From Gp22-AA3 sp964384905 (GTDB taxonomy: Bacteria > Acidobacteriota > Polarisedimenticolia > Gp22-AA2): 40,023 bases of DNA. The notes under the pieces are model-generated. The model saw only the letters and a program-made list of their open reading frames with translations, was not told the DNA's origin and did no database searches. The stretch lies in the NCBI GenBank assembly GCA_964384905.1, contig CAYLND010000017.1:1-40023 (forward strand), read 5' to 3'. Made by a program: the position numbers and the translations under genes. Position 1 is the stretch's first letter. Every line of letters begins with the position of its first letter. Positions 1 through 7,213 of this stretch are shown here, one piece after another.

Positions 1-1
1 G

Positions 2-427
2 TCGGCCTTCCTGTCACGCGTCTACACCATCCGTGCCGGCAAGCTGTGGAAGGGGCTCCTAGGGGCGCTCCAGGCGGAGGGGTTCACACCCGAGGATGTC
101 GACGAGAAGGGGCGGGTCGTGAAGACGTCCTTCGTCGATTTCAAGCAGGACAGCTATCAGAACCAGGTCGCGGACCCGCCGCAGCAGATCAGCCCCGACT
201 TCCACATTCTGCAGATGATCAAGGTGAAGGAGGGCAAGGTTTCGCTGGAAGGCCGGATCAAGACGGTCGAGCAGGGCACCGAGCTCCGCCTGCGCGCGCG
301 CATCCTGGTGATGGGACTGGACCGTGTCCATCGCATCCGCGTGCTGGTCGACCGTCGCTCGACCGGAGTCATCGAGTCCGGCTTCATCCACAAGTTCGAG
401 GCCCGGATGGGCATCGAACACCTGTGA
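2..427 (+). CDS. C-terminal part of a protein of unknown function (5' end outside window)
   Basis: The frame is open from the left edge to a TGA at 425-427, so only the last 141 residues are visible. The visible part starts with a basic, tryptophan-containing stretch (RAGKLWKGLLGALQAEGFT) followed by predicted beta-strand-rich sequence with alternating charged and hydrophobic residues (IKVKEGKVSLEGRIKTVEQG, then LRLRARILVMG). I recognise no catalytic motif. The reading 'LW..LLGALQAEGF' followed by a beta-sandwich-like half loosely recalls envelope lipoproteins that describe a per-gene 'folding' domain, but I cannot assign a family. It lies 9 bases upstream of the DUF1015 gene on the same strand and may be cotranscribed. 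Confidence that it is coding is good because reading frame and composition match the neighbours; no function is claimed. Confidence 0.6.
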   Translation, partial: SAFLSRVYTIRAGKLWKGLLGALQAEGFTPEDVDEKGRVVKTSFVDFKQDSYQNQVADPPQQISPDFHILQMIKVKEGKVSLEGRIKTVEQGTELRLRARILVMGLDRVHRIRVLVDRRSTGVIESGFIHKFEARMGIEHL

Positions 428-436
428 TCTGACCCG

Positions 437-1714
437 ATGCCCCATATCGAGCCGTTCCGGGCCCTGCTCTATTCCCCCCCGCTGCGCACCTCGCTCGACC
501 GCCTGGTCGCCCCGCCCTACGATGTGCTGTCGGAGGAGCAGCGCACCCGTCTGGCCGGCCGGCACGAGCACAACATCGTCCACGTGGATCTGCCGCGTCC
601 GGAAGGGGTGGAGGACGCCTACACGGCCGCCGCGGGCCTGCTCGAACGCTGGATCCGCGACGGGGTTCTGATACGCGACGAGCGCCCGGCGTTCTACGCG
701 TGCGAGCAGCGCTATCACGATCCCTCCGGGCGGCCGGCGACGCGCCGCGGTTTTTTCGCACGCTTGCGGCTGGAGGCGCTGGGCGCGGGCTCGGTCATCC
801 CGCACGAGCGCACGCTCGACCGGCCGCGCGCCGATCGGCAGCGTCTCCTGGCGGCCACTCGAACGCACCTGAGCGCCGTCTTCATGCTGCATCCCGACCC
901 CGGCGGCGAGGTGGCCCGCCTGATCGGCGCCGCGATGTCGTCCGAGCCGCTCGAGCAGGCGGCGGACGACGACGGAACCCTGAGTCGTGTGGTGCGTGTG
1001 GACGACGCCGGGCGCGTGGGGTTCCTCGCCGGGCGTCTCGCCGACCAGTGGACGCTCATCGCCGACGGCCACCACCGTTACGAATCGGCCCTGGCGTGGC
1101 GCGACGAGAGTCGCGCCCGGGGGCTGGACGGCGCCGATCAGGTCCTCGTCTTCCTGTGCAGCCTGGAGGATCCCGGTCTCGCGATCTTTCCGATCCACCG
1201 TCTGGTCCACTCTCTGCCGGATTTCGCGCCCGCCCGGTTTCGCGCCCGGCTGGCGGAGACGTTCCGGCTCACCCCGTGCGACGGCCCCGAGGCGCTGAGG
1301 CAGGCGGTGGCGGTGCGCGCGTCGCGGCCGGGGGTGTTCGGCATCGCGCTCGCCGATGGAAGCTGCCTGCTGGCGGAATGGAAGGACGAGGGGCTCGATC
1401 GCCCCGAGATGGCCTCGACGCCGGCCGCCCTCCGGCGGCTGGACGTGGTGCTGCTGCACCGCCTCGTCCTGGAGGGCATCCTCGGGATCACGGCCGAGGC
1501 TCAGATGCGCCAGTCCAACCTGGACTACGTGAAGGACCACCGCCGGCTGTTCGCGCGTCTGGCCGAGGGCGGGGCGCAGATCGCCATCCTGATGAACCCG
1601 ACCCGCATCGAGCAGGTCATCGAGACGACGCGAGGCGGCCATCGTCTGCCGCAGAAGTCGACCTATTTCTACCCCAAGGTCCTGAACGGTCTGCTGTTCG
1701 ATCGACCGGACTGA
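437..1714 (+). CDS. DUF1015 family protein
   Basis: This 425-residue protein has the whole-length pattern of the DUF1015 (PF06245) family. The N-terminus reads IEPFRALLYSPP with the characteristic VAPPYDVLS segment near residue 30. The central ADGHHRYE motif sits near residue 215, and the C-terminus ends in KSTYFYPKVLNGLLF, the usual family ending. Family members are soluble and lack an established biochemical role in most bacteria; an archaeal relative group has been discussed as serine kinase-like, which I do not extend to this protein. The conserved GHHRY histidines are the most likely functional site. The ATG at 437 begins 9 bases after the preceding stop with no clear Shine-Dalgarno sequence, which suggests translation coupled to the upstream gene. 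It converges with the cysteine desulfurase-like gene; a short GACCCC/GGGGTC hairpin lies across its stop. Confidence 0.85.
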   Translation: MPHIEPFRALLYSPPLRTSLDRLVAPPYDVLSEEQRTRLAGRHEHNIVHVDLPRPEGVEDAYTAAAGLLERWIRDGVLIRDERPAFYACEQRYHDPSGRPATRRGFFARLRLEALGAGSVIPHERTLDRPRADRQRLLAATRTHLSAVFMLHPDPGGEVARLIGAAMSSEPLEQAADDDGTLSRVVRVDDAGRVGFLAGRLADQWTLIADGHHRYESALAWRDESRARGLDGADQVLVFLCSLEDPGLAIFPIHRLVHSLPDFAPARFRARLAETFRLTPCDGPEALRQAVAVRASRPGVFGIALADGSCLLAEWKDEGLDRPEMASTPAALRRLDVVLLHRLVLEGILGITAEAQMRQSNLDYVKDHRRLFARLAEGGAQIAILMNPTRIEQVIETTRGGHRLPQKSTYFYPKVLNGLLFDRPD

Positions 1715-1727
1715 CCCCACCGGGGTC
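1713..1727. terminator. Short hairpin between convergent genes
   Basis: GACCCC (1713-1718) and GGGGTC (1722-1727) form a 6-bp GC-rich stem with a 3-base loop exactly at the DUF1015 stop codon. It lies between two convergent genes, where a bidirectional terminator would be expected, but there is no T-run on either side, so factor-independent termination is uncertain. Confidence 0.3.
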
Positions 1728-1740
1728 CCGTCGGCCTTCC

Positions 1741-2898
1741 CTAGCGCAGAGGACTGATCCGGCGCAGCCGCGTCACCACGCCCTCCAGCGCGGCCGCCGT
1801 CACCGCCGGATCGGCGTCGTCGTTGGTCTCGCCGAAAGAGAAGGTCAGCGCGCCGCGCGCGGTCGGCGGATCCACGCCGATCGCTTCGAGGACATGGGAC
1901 GGCTTCCGCACCACGGTGGTGCAGGCGGAGCCGCTGGCGGCCTCGATGCCCTCGGAATCGAGCCCCCGGAGGATCGCTTCTGCATCCGCCCCCCGCACGC
2001 ACAGGCTGAGATGCCCCGGCAGCCTCCGTGCGGGATGACCGGTGAGCACCAGATCGTCGATCCGGCCCAGGAGCTCGTCCCGTAATCGCCTGGCCAGATC
2101 GCCCGCGCGTGCGGCGCGCCGGGGCATCTCGCGCGCCGCGAGGCGCGCCGCCGCTCCGAACCCGGCCACGGCGTGAATCGGCTCCGTGCCGGCCCGCAGC
2201 CCGCTCTCCTGCGTCCCCCCTTCGATCTGCGGAGCGAGGCGCAGACCGGGCGCCACGCGCAGGGCCGCGATTCCCTGAGGTCCATAGCACAGATGCGCCG
2301 TCAGCGTGACCAGGTCCGGCGCGTCACCCGCGGCGGGCCACGGAAGCATGCCGGCCGTGTGACTGGCGTCGGTATGGAGCGGGATCTCCCGCGCGTGGGC
2401 CACGCGAGCGAGCTCCTCAATCGCCTGCACCGTTCCGATCTCTCCGGAGGCGTGCGCCACGCTGACCAGACGAGTGTCGTCGCGCAGGGCGGCCTTCAGG
2501 TCGTCCGGGTCGACCAGACCGTGCCGGTCGACGGGAACGAGGGTCACCGAGAACCCCAGTCGCTCGAGCGTGCGCAACGGGTGCAGGATCGACAGGTGTT
2601 CGGTGGCGGCCGCCACGAGGTGTCCAAGCCGCCTGCCCGAAGCCAGTGCGACCCCTTTCAGCGCGAGATTGTTGGATTCGGTCGCCGAGGCGGTGAACAC
2701 AATCTCTTCAGGCGAGGCGCGCACGAGAGAGGCCACCGCCGTCCGCGCCTGCTCCACCGTTTCGCGAGCCATCAGCCCGCGGGCGTGCGGGCTGGAAGCG
2801 TTTCCGAAGCGGGCGCCGAGCAGGGGCAGCATCGCCTCCAGGACCTCCGGGGCCACCGGAGTGGTGGAGACGTGATCCAGGTAGATCCGGCGGGTCAT
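1741..2898 (-). CDS. Cysteine desulfurase (NifS/IscS-like) homologue lacking the PLP lysine
   Basis: The 385-residue protein follows the class V aminotransferase/cysteine desulfurase fold end to end: YLDHVSTTP at residues 6-14, TASATESNN at 69-77, ATEH at 98-101, HTDASH at 175-180, YGPQG at 205-209, GLRAGT at 233-238 and ASGSACTT with the candidate persulfide cysteine C326. In IscS the Schiff-base lysine is in SGHK just before IYGPKG; here the text is TAH-L203-CYGPQG, with codon CTG at 2290-2292. The PLP-contacting asparagine before EIG is glycine (G152) and the PLP O3'-contacting glutamine is histidine (H180). H101, T73 and D177 remain. It is therefore probably not a canonical PLP desulfurase. 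The ATG at 2898 is preferred over TTG 2943 because the latter would overlap the upstream gene. It follows the coiled-coil gene by 8 bases. Confidence 0.85.
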   Translation of the reverse strand: MTRRIYLDHVSTTPVAPEVLEAMLPLLGARFGNASSPHARGLMARETVEQARTAVASLVRASPEEIVFTASATESNNLALKGVALASGRRLGHLVAAATEHLSILHPLRTLERLGFSVTLVPVDRHGLVDPDDLKAALRDDTRLVSVAHASGEIGTVQAIEELARVAHAREIPLHTDASHTAGMLPWPAAGDAPDLVTLTAHLCYGPQGIAALRVAPGLRLAPQIEGGTQESGLRAGTEPIHAVAGFGAAARLAAREMPRRAARAGDLARRLRDELLGRIDDLVLTGHPARRLPGHLSLCVRGADAEAILRGLDSEGIEAASGSACTTVVRKPSHVLEAIGVDPPTARGALTFSFGETNDDADPAVTAAALEGVVTRLRRISPLR

Positions 2899-2906
2899 GT
2901 CCGCGT

Positions 2907-3167
2907 TCAGATCCGGTTCGCGGGCGGGAGGACACCCGGACAACGGTCGCGAAGCCGCCGGAGTGTTTCCCGGAGCCGGGCGCTCTCGCGAGCCATCGTC
3001 CCCGCCAGAAGCCTCAGCCTGTCACAAGACGCCTGGAGCCGCTGGCCATCACTCCGGAGCGACCGCTGCCGCTCGAAACATTCGGAGAGGAGCATTTCCA
3101 CCGAGACGAGCTGCCGGACGACCCGGACCGGCCGGGGTCGCGGGGCAGGGAAGTAGAGGGTTTTCAT
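2907..3167 (-). CDS. Small basic coiled-coil protein, unknown function
   Basis: An 86-residue protein starting MKTLYFPAPRPRP and continuing as a long amphipathic helix (VRQLVSVEMLLSECFERQRS to RESARLRETLRRLRDRC). It is rich in Arg and Leu in heptad-like spacing, so a coiled coil is likely. There is no signal peptide or membrane segment. It is the first gene after a good minus-strand promoter (-35 at 3219-3224, -10 at 3197-3202), which rules out starts upstream of about 3190. In-frame ATGs exist at 3185, 3176 and 3167; I chose 3167 because an AAGG lies 11 bases before it. It ends 8 bases before the desulfurase-like gene, so the two are probably cotranscribed. Three cysteines are present. Family unknown; the gene could be lineage-specific. 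Confidence 0.55.
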   Translation of the reverse strand: MKTLYFPAPRPRPVRVVRQLVSVEMLLSECFERQRSLRSDGQRLQASCDRLRLLAGTMARESARLRETLRRLRDRCPGVLPPANRI

Positions 3168-3196
3168 CGGCTTCATGACCTTCATCGGATGCGCAC

Positions 3197-3224
3197 AGTG
3201 TACGGCCAAGGGGGCCCGTGTCAA
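3197..3224 (-). promoter_or_regulatory. Promoter of the coiled-coil / desulfurase-like pair
   Basis: On the minus strand TTGACA (3224-3219) is followed after 16 bp by TACACT (3202-3197). This is a full -35 consensus with a 4/6-5/6 -10 box and lies just upstream of the coiled-coil gene. Confidence 0.6.
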
Positions 3225-3265
3225 GTCCGAAGAGCCCGGGCGGTCCTCACAAGAACCATTTCCAC

Positions 3266-3294
3266 TTGACTTTAGGGTAGACGCATCGTACTTA
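3266..3294 (+). promoter_or_regulatory. Possible promoter for the secreted protein / metalloprotease pair
   Basis: TTGACT (3266-3271) is followed after 17 bp by TACTTA (3289-3294), a weak -10. A better -10 alone, TATAGT, sits at 3325-3330 but has no matching -35. An imperfect direct repeat, ACTTTAGGGTAG and ACTTAGGGTGG, overlaps this stretch and could be a regulator site. Confidence 0.35.
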
Positions 3295-3365
3295 GGGTGG
3301 GGCGTCGCACTCCGACTGTCTCTCTATAGTCAGCATGGAAGGCCCGCGCGGAGGGGGGCTGTTCG

Positions 3366-3890
3366 ATGCGCAGGACACCGCGATTCCAGGTCGTGGCGCT
3401 CTCAGCGCTCTGCCTGGGGGCAGCCGCCGCGTTTCAACCTGCGCGCCCACAAGACCCGGTCGTTGCGCATGCGACGATCGAGCCGTCACTCCCCCTGAGC
3501 ATCGGCCTCAAGGTCACCCCCGCCGATCGGGTGCACGGCGAGCCGGCGCGCCTCGAGGTGGCGCTGCAGGCTGAAACCGACATCAGCGATCTGGATCTGT
3601 CTCTGGTCCTTCCCGAAGGGCTGCGTTCCGATGACGCACCCGGCGGCAGGATGCCGCAGCCTGGTGCGCTCCGACGCGGCGAGGGGCGCGCCTATAGCGT
3701 CGCGCTCGCGCCTCTCAAGGACGGCGACCTGCCGATCAAGGCCGAGGCGTCGTTCCGGCTGCCGGACGGCAGGACGTTCCACCTGGGGCAGGGGATCCTC
3801 TGGAAGCGCGGTCCGGCCGCGTCGGAGGGCCGGCACCATGCCGGCGCGTTCGAGGTCATGGGCGTCCCGGTCGACGAGCCGCAGCCATGA
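3366..3890 (+). CDS. Small exported protein of unknown function
   Basis: The 174-residue product begins MRRTPRFQVVALSALCLGAAAAFQ, a typical Sec signal peptide with cleavage likely near residue 22-28. The mature part looks like one beta-sandwich domain: alternating hydrophobic strands such as LSIGLKVTP, ARLEVALQAE, LDLSLVLPEGL and LPIKAEASFRLPDGRTF. This is reminiscent of immunoglobulin-like or DUF11-type extracellular domains, but I cannot name a family. A GGAGG is placed before the ATG at 3366. The last codons overlap the start of the metalloprotease by the ATGA arrangement (3887-3890), so the two are almost certainly translated together. An accessory role for the protease (chaperone, inhibitor or surface anchor) is inference from coupling alone. 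Confidence 0.7.
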   Translation: MRRTPRFQVVALSALCLGAAAAFQPARPQDPVVAHATIEPSLPLSIGLKVTPADRVHGEPARLEVALQAETDISDLDLSLVLPEGLRSDDAPGGRMPQPGALRRGEGRAYSVALAPLKDGDLPIKAEASFRLPDGRTFHLGQGILWKRGPAASEGRHHAGAFEVMGVPVDEPQP

Positions 3891-6800
3891 AGCGCGCTCT
3901 CCTCGGGGTCGCTCTCGTCGCCGTCTTCGGCGCTCCGGTGTACGCGGACTACAACGTCAGCGGGCGGTTCGTCTACATCGACCGGGAGTTCGACGCGGGC
4001 GGGTTCACCGGCGTCGAGCCGCAGCTGCCGATCCGTTTCGCCAGCGTCGAGATCGTCGAGGGGACCAAGATCGTCGGCTCCGGCGTCACGGACGCGACCG
4101 GGAACTTCGTGTTCCGGGTCGTCGACTCGCGGGTGCGCGACATCTACGTGCGCTGCAACGCGCGCCGTCAGACTTCCACGGCGGTGCCGATCGACGTCCG
4201 ATCCGGGAACCAGTCGGGCGACATCTGGTCGATCAGGACCCAGACGTTCACCGGTCACCAGCCGGCCCAGGACCTGTTCATCGGAACTCTGGCGGCCGTG
4301 CAGGGCTCGGGAGGCGAGGCTTTCAACCTGTACGACGCGGCCCTTCTGGGCAGCGATTACCTGGTGTCGCTCCGGGGCGCCGGGAGCTACCCTCTGCTCA
4401 TCGTCGTGTTCAACGCCGCGAACCCGAATCTGTCGAGCACCACCGGCAACATCATCACGATGGGCAACAACGCCGGATACGACGACACCGTCGTGCTGCA
4501 CGAGATGGGTCATTATGTCGTCAACAACTTCTCCAAGAGCGACAGCAACGGCGGAACGCACCACCTGAGCGACTGCAACCAGAACATCATGCTGGCGTTC
4601 GACGAGGGGCATGCCACTTTCTTCGGCCTGTCGGCGCGGCGGTTCGCGAACAAGCCGCACTCCAGCCTGTACGTGCGCACGACCGGTCTGCCCGGGCCCG
4701 GAAACCTGCAATTCTATTTCGACGCCGAGACGCAGCTGCCGTTCGTCTGCTCCGGCGCCACCAGCGAGACGACGGTCTACAGCGCGCTCTGGGATCTGGA
4801 CGATGGCCCCTCCACCCTCGACGAGACGCCGGGCTCGGACGAGTCCTGGGATCTCTTGCAAGGCCAGGACGCGGGCTATTGGAAGGTCATGACGCTCTAC
4901 CTGCCGTCGGCGACCAACGTCAGCCTCGAGGATTTCTGGGACGGCTGGTTCCAGCCATCGATCAACAACGGCCATTACACGGAAATCAAGGCGATCTTCC
5001 GCCAGCTCGGCGTGGAGTACTTCCCGGACGCCTTCGAGCCGAACGACACCGTGGCGGAGGCGCGCCTGGTCGTACCGGGGAACACGGTCACGCACAACAC
5101 CTATTTCGCCGACCGCAACAACGATCTGCTGGGCGAGCCCGACACCGACATGTTCTCCTTCGACGCGCAGGCCAACGTCACCTACACGGTCGAGACGCTG
5201 AATCTGCTGAGCGACGCCAACACGAGCCTGACGCTCCTGGCGACCAACGGCACGACCGTCCTGGCGAGCAACGACAACCGGTTGCCGGCCGACCAGTCGT
5301 CGCTCGTCCAGTACACCCCGACCACGGCGGGACGTCTGTACGTCAAATCGGTCCACGCCGCCGATTTCGGAATCTACGGCTCGTACGACCTGCGCATCGC
5401 CGCCAACGCGGGCGGGACCGACGCCGACGGAGACGGCTACACCAGCGACGTCGACTGCAACGACAACGATCCGACGATTTTCCCCGGCGCGACGGAGCGT
5501 TGTGACGGCGTGGACAACAACTGCAACGGGGTGATCGACGAGGGGTTCGACCGGGACGGGGACGGCTACACCACCTGCAACGGCGACTGCAACGACGGGA
5601 ACGCGTCGATCCATCCGGGCGTCCCCGAGATCTGCAACAACATCGACGACAACTGCAACGGCGTCGTCGACGAAGGGTTCGACGCCGACGGGGACGGTTG
5701 GACGGTGTGCGGCGGGGATTGCAACGACACCAACGCGCAGATCCATCCCGGCGCGACGGAGATCTGCAACGGCATCGACGACAACTGCAACATGGTCATC
5801 GACGAGGGGTTCGACGTCGACCAGGACGGCTTCACGTCCTGCGGGGGTGACTGCAACGACAGCAACCCCAACATCAATCCGGCCCAGCCGGAGATCTGCA
5901 ACGGGATCGATGACAACTGCAACTTCGTCATCGACGAGGGCTTCCCCGACACCGACGGCGACGGCCTCAAGGACTGCGTCGATCCGGATGACGACAACGA
6001 CGGGGTCCCGGACGCCCTGGATTGCGCGCCGCTGCAGTATGCCGTGTCGCACAAGCCGGACGAGGCCCTCAACCTGGTCGTGACCGGCACGCCCTCCTCC
6101 AACCGCCTCATCTGGGAGCAGGTGGCGCAGGCCAACGTCTACGATGTCTACCGCGGTCAGGTGAGCATCGCCGGCTGGGCCTTCCAGAGCATCTGCCTGA
6201 CACCGGAGACGGCGGCGGTGCAGATCACCGAATCGCAGTCGCCGCCCGTGGGCTACTTCTTCTACTACCTACAGACCGGGACGAACATCTGCGGCGAGGG
6301 AACCCTCGGCACCGGCACGGGCGGGCTGCAGCGGCCGGTGATCACGCCCTGCACGTCCCAGAACCGCGACACGGACGGCGACACCATCCTCGACATCAAC
6401 GACGACTGTCCCCTCGTCGCCAACCCCAATCAGGCCGACCTGGATCGGGACGGACGCGGGGACCTCTGCGACAACTGCCCGTCCGCGGCCAACCCGAACC
6501 AGCGTGATCAGGACGGGAACGGCCTCGGGGACGCCTGCCAGGACAGCGATCACGACGGGTTCCTGGCGGACGTCGACTGCGACGACACGGATGCGAGCAT
6601 CCACCCCGGCGCGACGGAGATCTGCAACGCCAAGGACGACAATTGCAACGGAACCGTCGACGAGGGCTTCGGAACGGGGGTGGCGTGCAACGTGGGGATC
6701 GGGGCCTGCCAGCGGTTCGGGCAGATCGTGTGCACCTCGTCGTCCACGACCGGCTGCAGTGCGGTCGCCGGCACGCCGTCCTCCGAAATCTGCAACCACG

Positions 6801-7210
6801 TGGATGACGACTGCAACGGTCTCGTGGACGAAGGGTTCGACCAGGATGGCGACGGCTATACGACGTGTGGCGGCGACTGCAACGATGCCGTCGCGTCGAT
6901 CCATCCCGGTGCGGTCGAGATCTTCAACGGCGTCGATGACAACTGCGACGGCATCATCGACAATGTCATCGAGGTGATCACCATCACCCAGGCGACGTTC
7001 AAGGTCTCCACCAGCACGCTGACCGTCGAGGCGACGACCAACTATCCGCTGGGCTCGGTGACCCTTTCGGTGGCGGGGTTCGGTCCGATGACCTACGTAC
7101 CCGCCGCCTCGGTCTACCGCTTGGTCGTCTCGCCGACCACCAACCCCGGCAGCGTCTCGGTGGTCTCGACCGCCGGCGGGAGCGCCACCGCGACGGTCGT
7201 CGTGCAGTGA
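3887..7210 (+). CDS. Secreted HExxH metalloprotease with PPC, MopE and TSP3-type repeats
   Basis: The 1107-residue protein has a signal peptide (MKRALLGVALVAVFGAPVYA). A beta-rich region at about 25-90 looks like a carboxypeptidase-regulatory fold. HEMGHYV near residue 205 with AFDEGHATFFG about 40 residues later gives the HExxH...E pattern of a gluzincin zinc peptidase. DAFEPNDTVAEA near 384 opens a bacterial pre-peptidase C-terminal (PPC) domain to about 506. From about 512 come four 43-44-residue modules of the form DxDGDGY...DCNDxxxxIHPGAxEICNxxDDNCNGxxDEGF, matching the MopE-type metal-binding repeat family (PF11617). Then come a thrombospondin-3-like Asp-rich stretch, a fibronectin-like region (about 720-820), more TSP3 (NDDCPLVANPNQ) and two to three further MopE modules, ending in an Ig-like domain. 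It is probably a calcium-stabilised extracellular protease. Substrate unknown. Confidence 0.8.
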   Translation: MKRALLGVALVAVFGAPVYADYNVSGRFVYIDREFDAGGFTGVEPQLPIRFASVEIVEGTKIVGSGVTDATGNFVFRVVDSRVRDIYVRCNARRQTSTAVPIDVRSGNQSGDIWSIRTQTFTGHQPAQDLFIGTLAAVQGSGGEAFNLYDAALLGSDYLVSLRGAGSYPLLIVVFNAANPNLSSTTGNIITMGNNAGYDDTVVLHEMGHYVVNNFSKSDSNGGTHHLSDCNQNIMLAFDEGHATFFGLSARRFANKPHSSLYVRTTGLPGPGNLQFYFDAETQLPFVCSGATSETTVYSALWDLDDGPSTLDETPGSDESWDLLQGQDAGYWKVMTLYLPSATNVSLEDFWDGWFQPSINNGHYTEIKAIFRQLGVEYFPDAFEPNDTVAEARLVVPGNTVTHNTYFADRNNDLLGEPDTDMFSFDAQANVTYTVETLNLLSDANTSLTLLATNGTTVLASNDNRLPADQSSLVQYTPTTAGRLYVKSVHAADFGIYGSYDLRIAANAGGTDADGDGYTSDVDCNDNDPTIFPGATERCDGVDNNCNGVIDEGFDRDGDGYTTCNGDCNDGNASIHPGVPEICNNIDDNCNGVVDEGFDADGDGWTVCGGDCNDTNAQIHPGATEICNGIDDNCNMVIDEGFDVDQDGFTSCGGDCNDSNPNINPAQPEICNGIDDNCNFVIDEGFPDTDGDGLKDCVDPDDDNDGVPDALDCAPLQYAVSHKPDEALNLVVTGTPSSNRLIWEQVAQANVYDVYRGQVSIAGWAFQSICLTPETAAVQITESQSPPVGYFFYYLQTGTNICGEGTLGTGTGGLQRPVITPCTSQNRDTDGDTILDINDDCPLVANPNQADLDRDGRGDLCDNCPSAANPNQRDQDGNGLGDACQDSDHDGFLADVDCDDTDASIHPGATEICNAKDDNCNGTVDEGFGTGVACNVGIGACQRFGQIVCTSSSTTGCSAVAGTPSSEICNHVDDDCNGLVDEGFDQDGDGYTTCGGDCNDAVASIHPGAVEIFNGVDDNCDGIIDNVIEVITITQATFKVSTSTLTVEATTNYPLGSVTLSVAGFGPMTYVPAASVYRLVVSPTTNPGSVSVVSTAGGSATATVVVQ
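5420..5944 (+). repeat. Four tandem coding repeats (MopE-type modules)
   Basis: Four consecutive units of 43, 44, 44 and 44 codons inside the metalloprotease gene each encode DxDGDG, DCND, HPG (NPA in unit 4), CN, DDNCN and DEGF landmarks. The units are similar in DNA as well as protein (repeated GACTGCAACGAC and GACGACAACTGCAAC), which suggests recent tandem duplication. Two to three related but more diverged units lie at about 6548-6965. Confidence 0.85.
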
Positions 7211-7213
7211 GGC

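Noticed and set aside
59..2290. 743-codon open frame on the minus strand
   Set aside because: It is antisense to DUF1015 and out of frame with the desulfurase homologue. The product is Arg/Gly/His-rich with no motifs; long antisense frames are expected at this GC content.
5420..5944. Evenly spaced repeats that could suggest a CRISPR array
   Set aside because: The repeats are 130 bases, contiguous, in frame and encode MopE modules. There are no short identical repeats with unique spacers.
3692..6052. 786-codon open frame on the minus strand opposite the metalloprotease
   Set aside because: The valine/aspartate repeats mirror the Asp-rich coding repeats on the other strand. It has no ribosome binding site and no domain.
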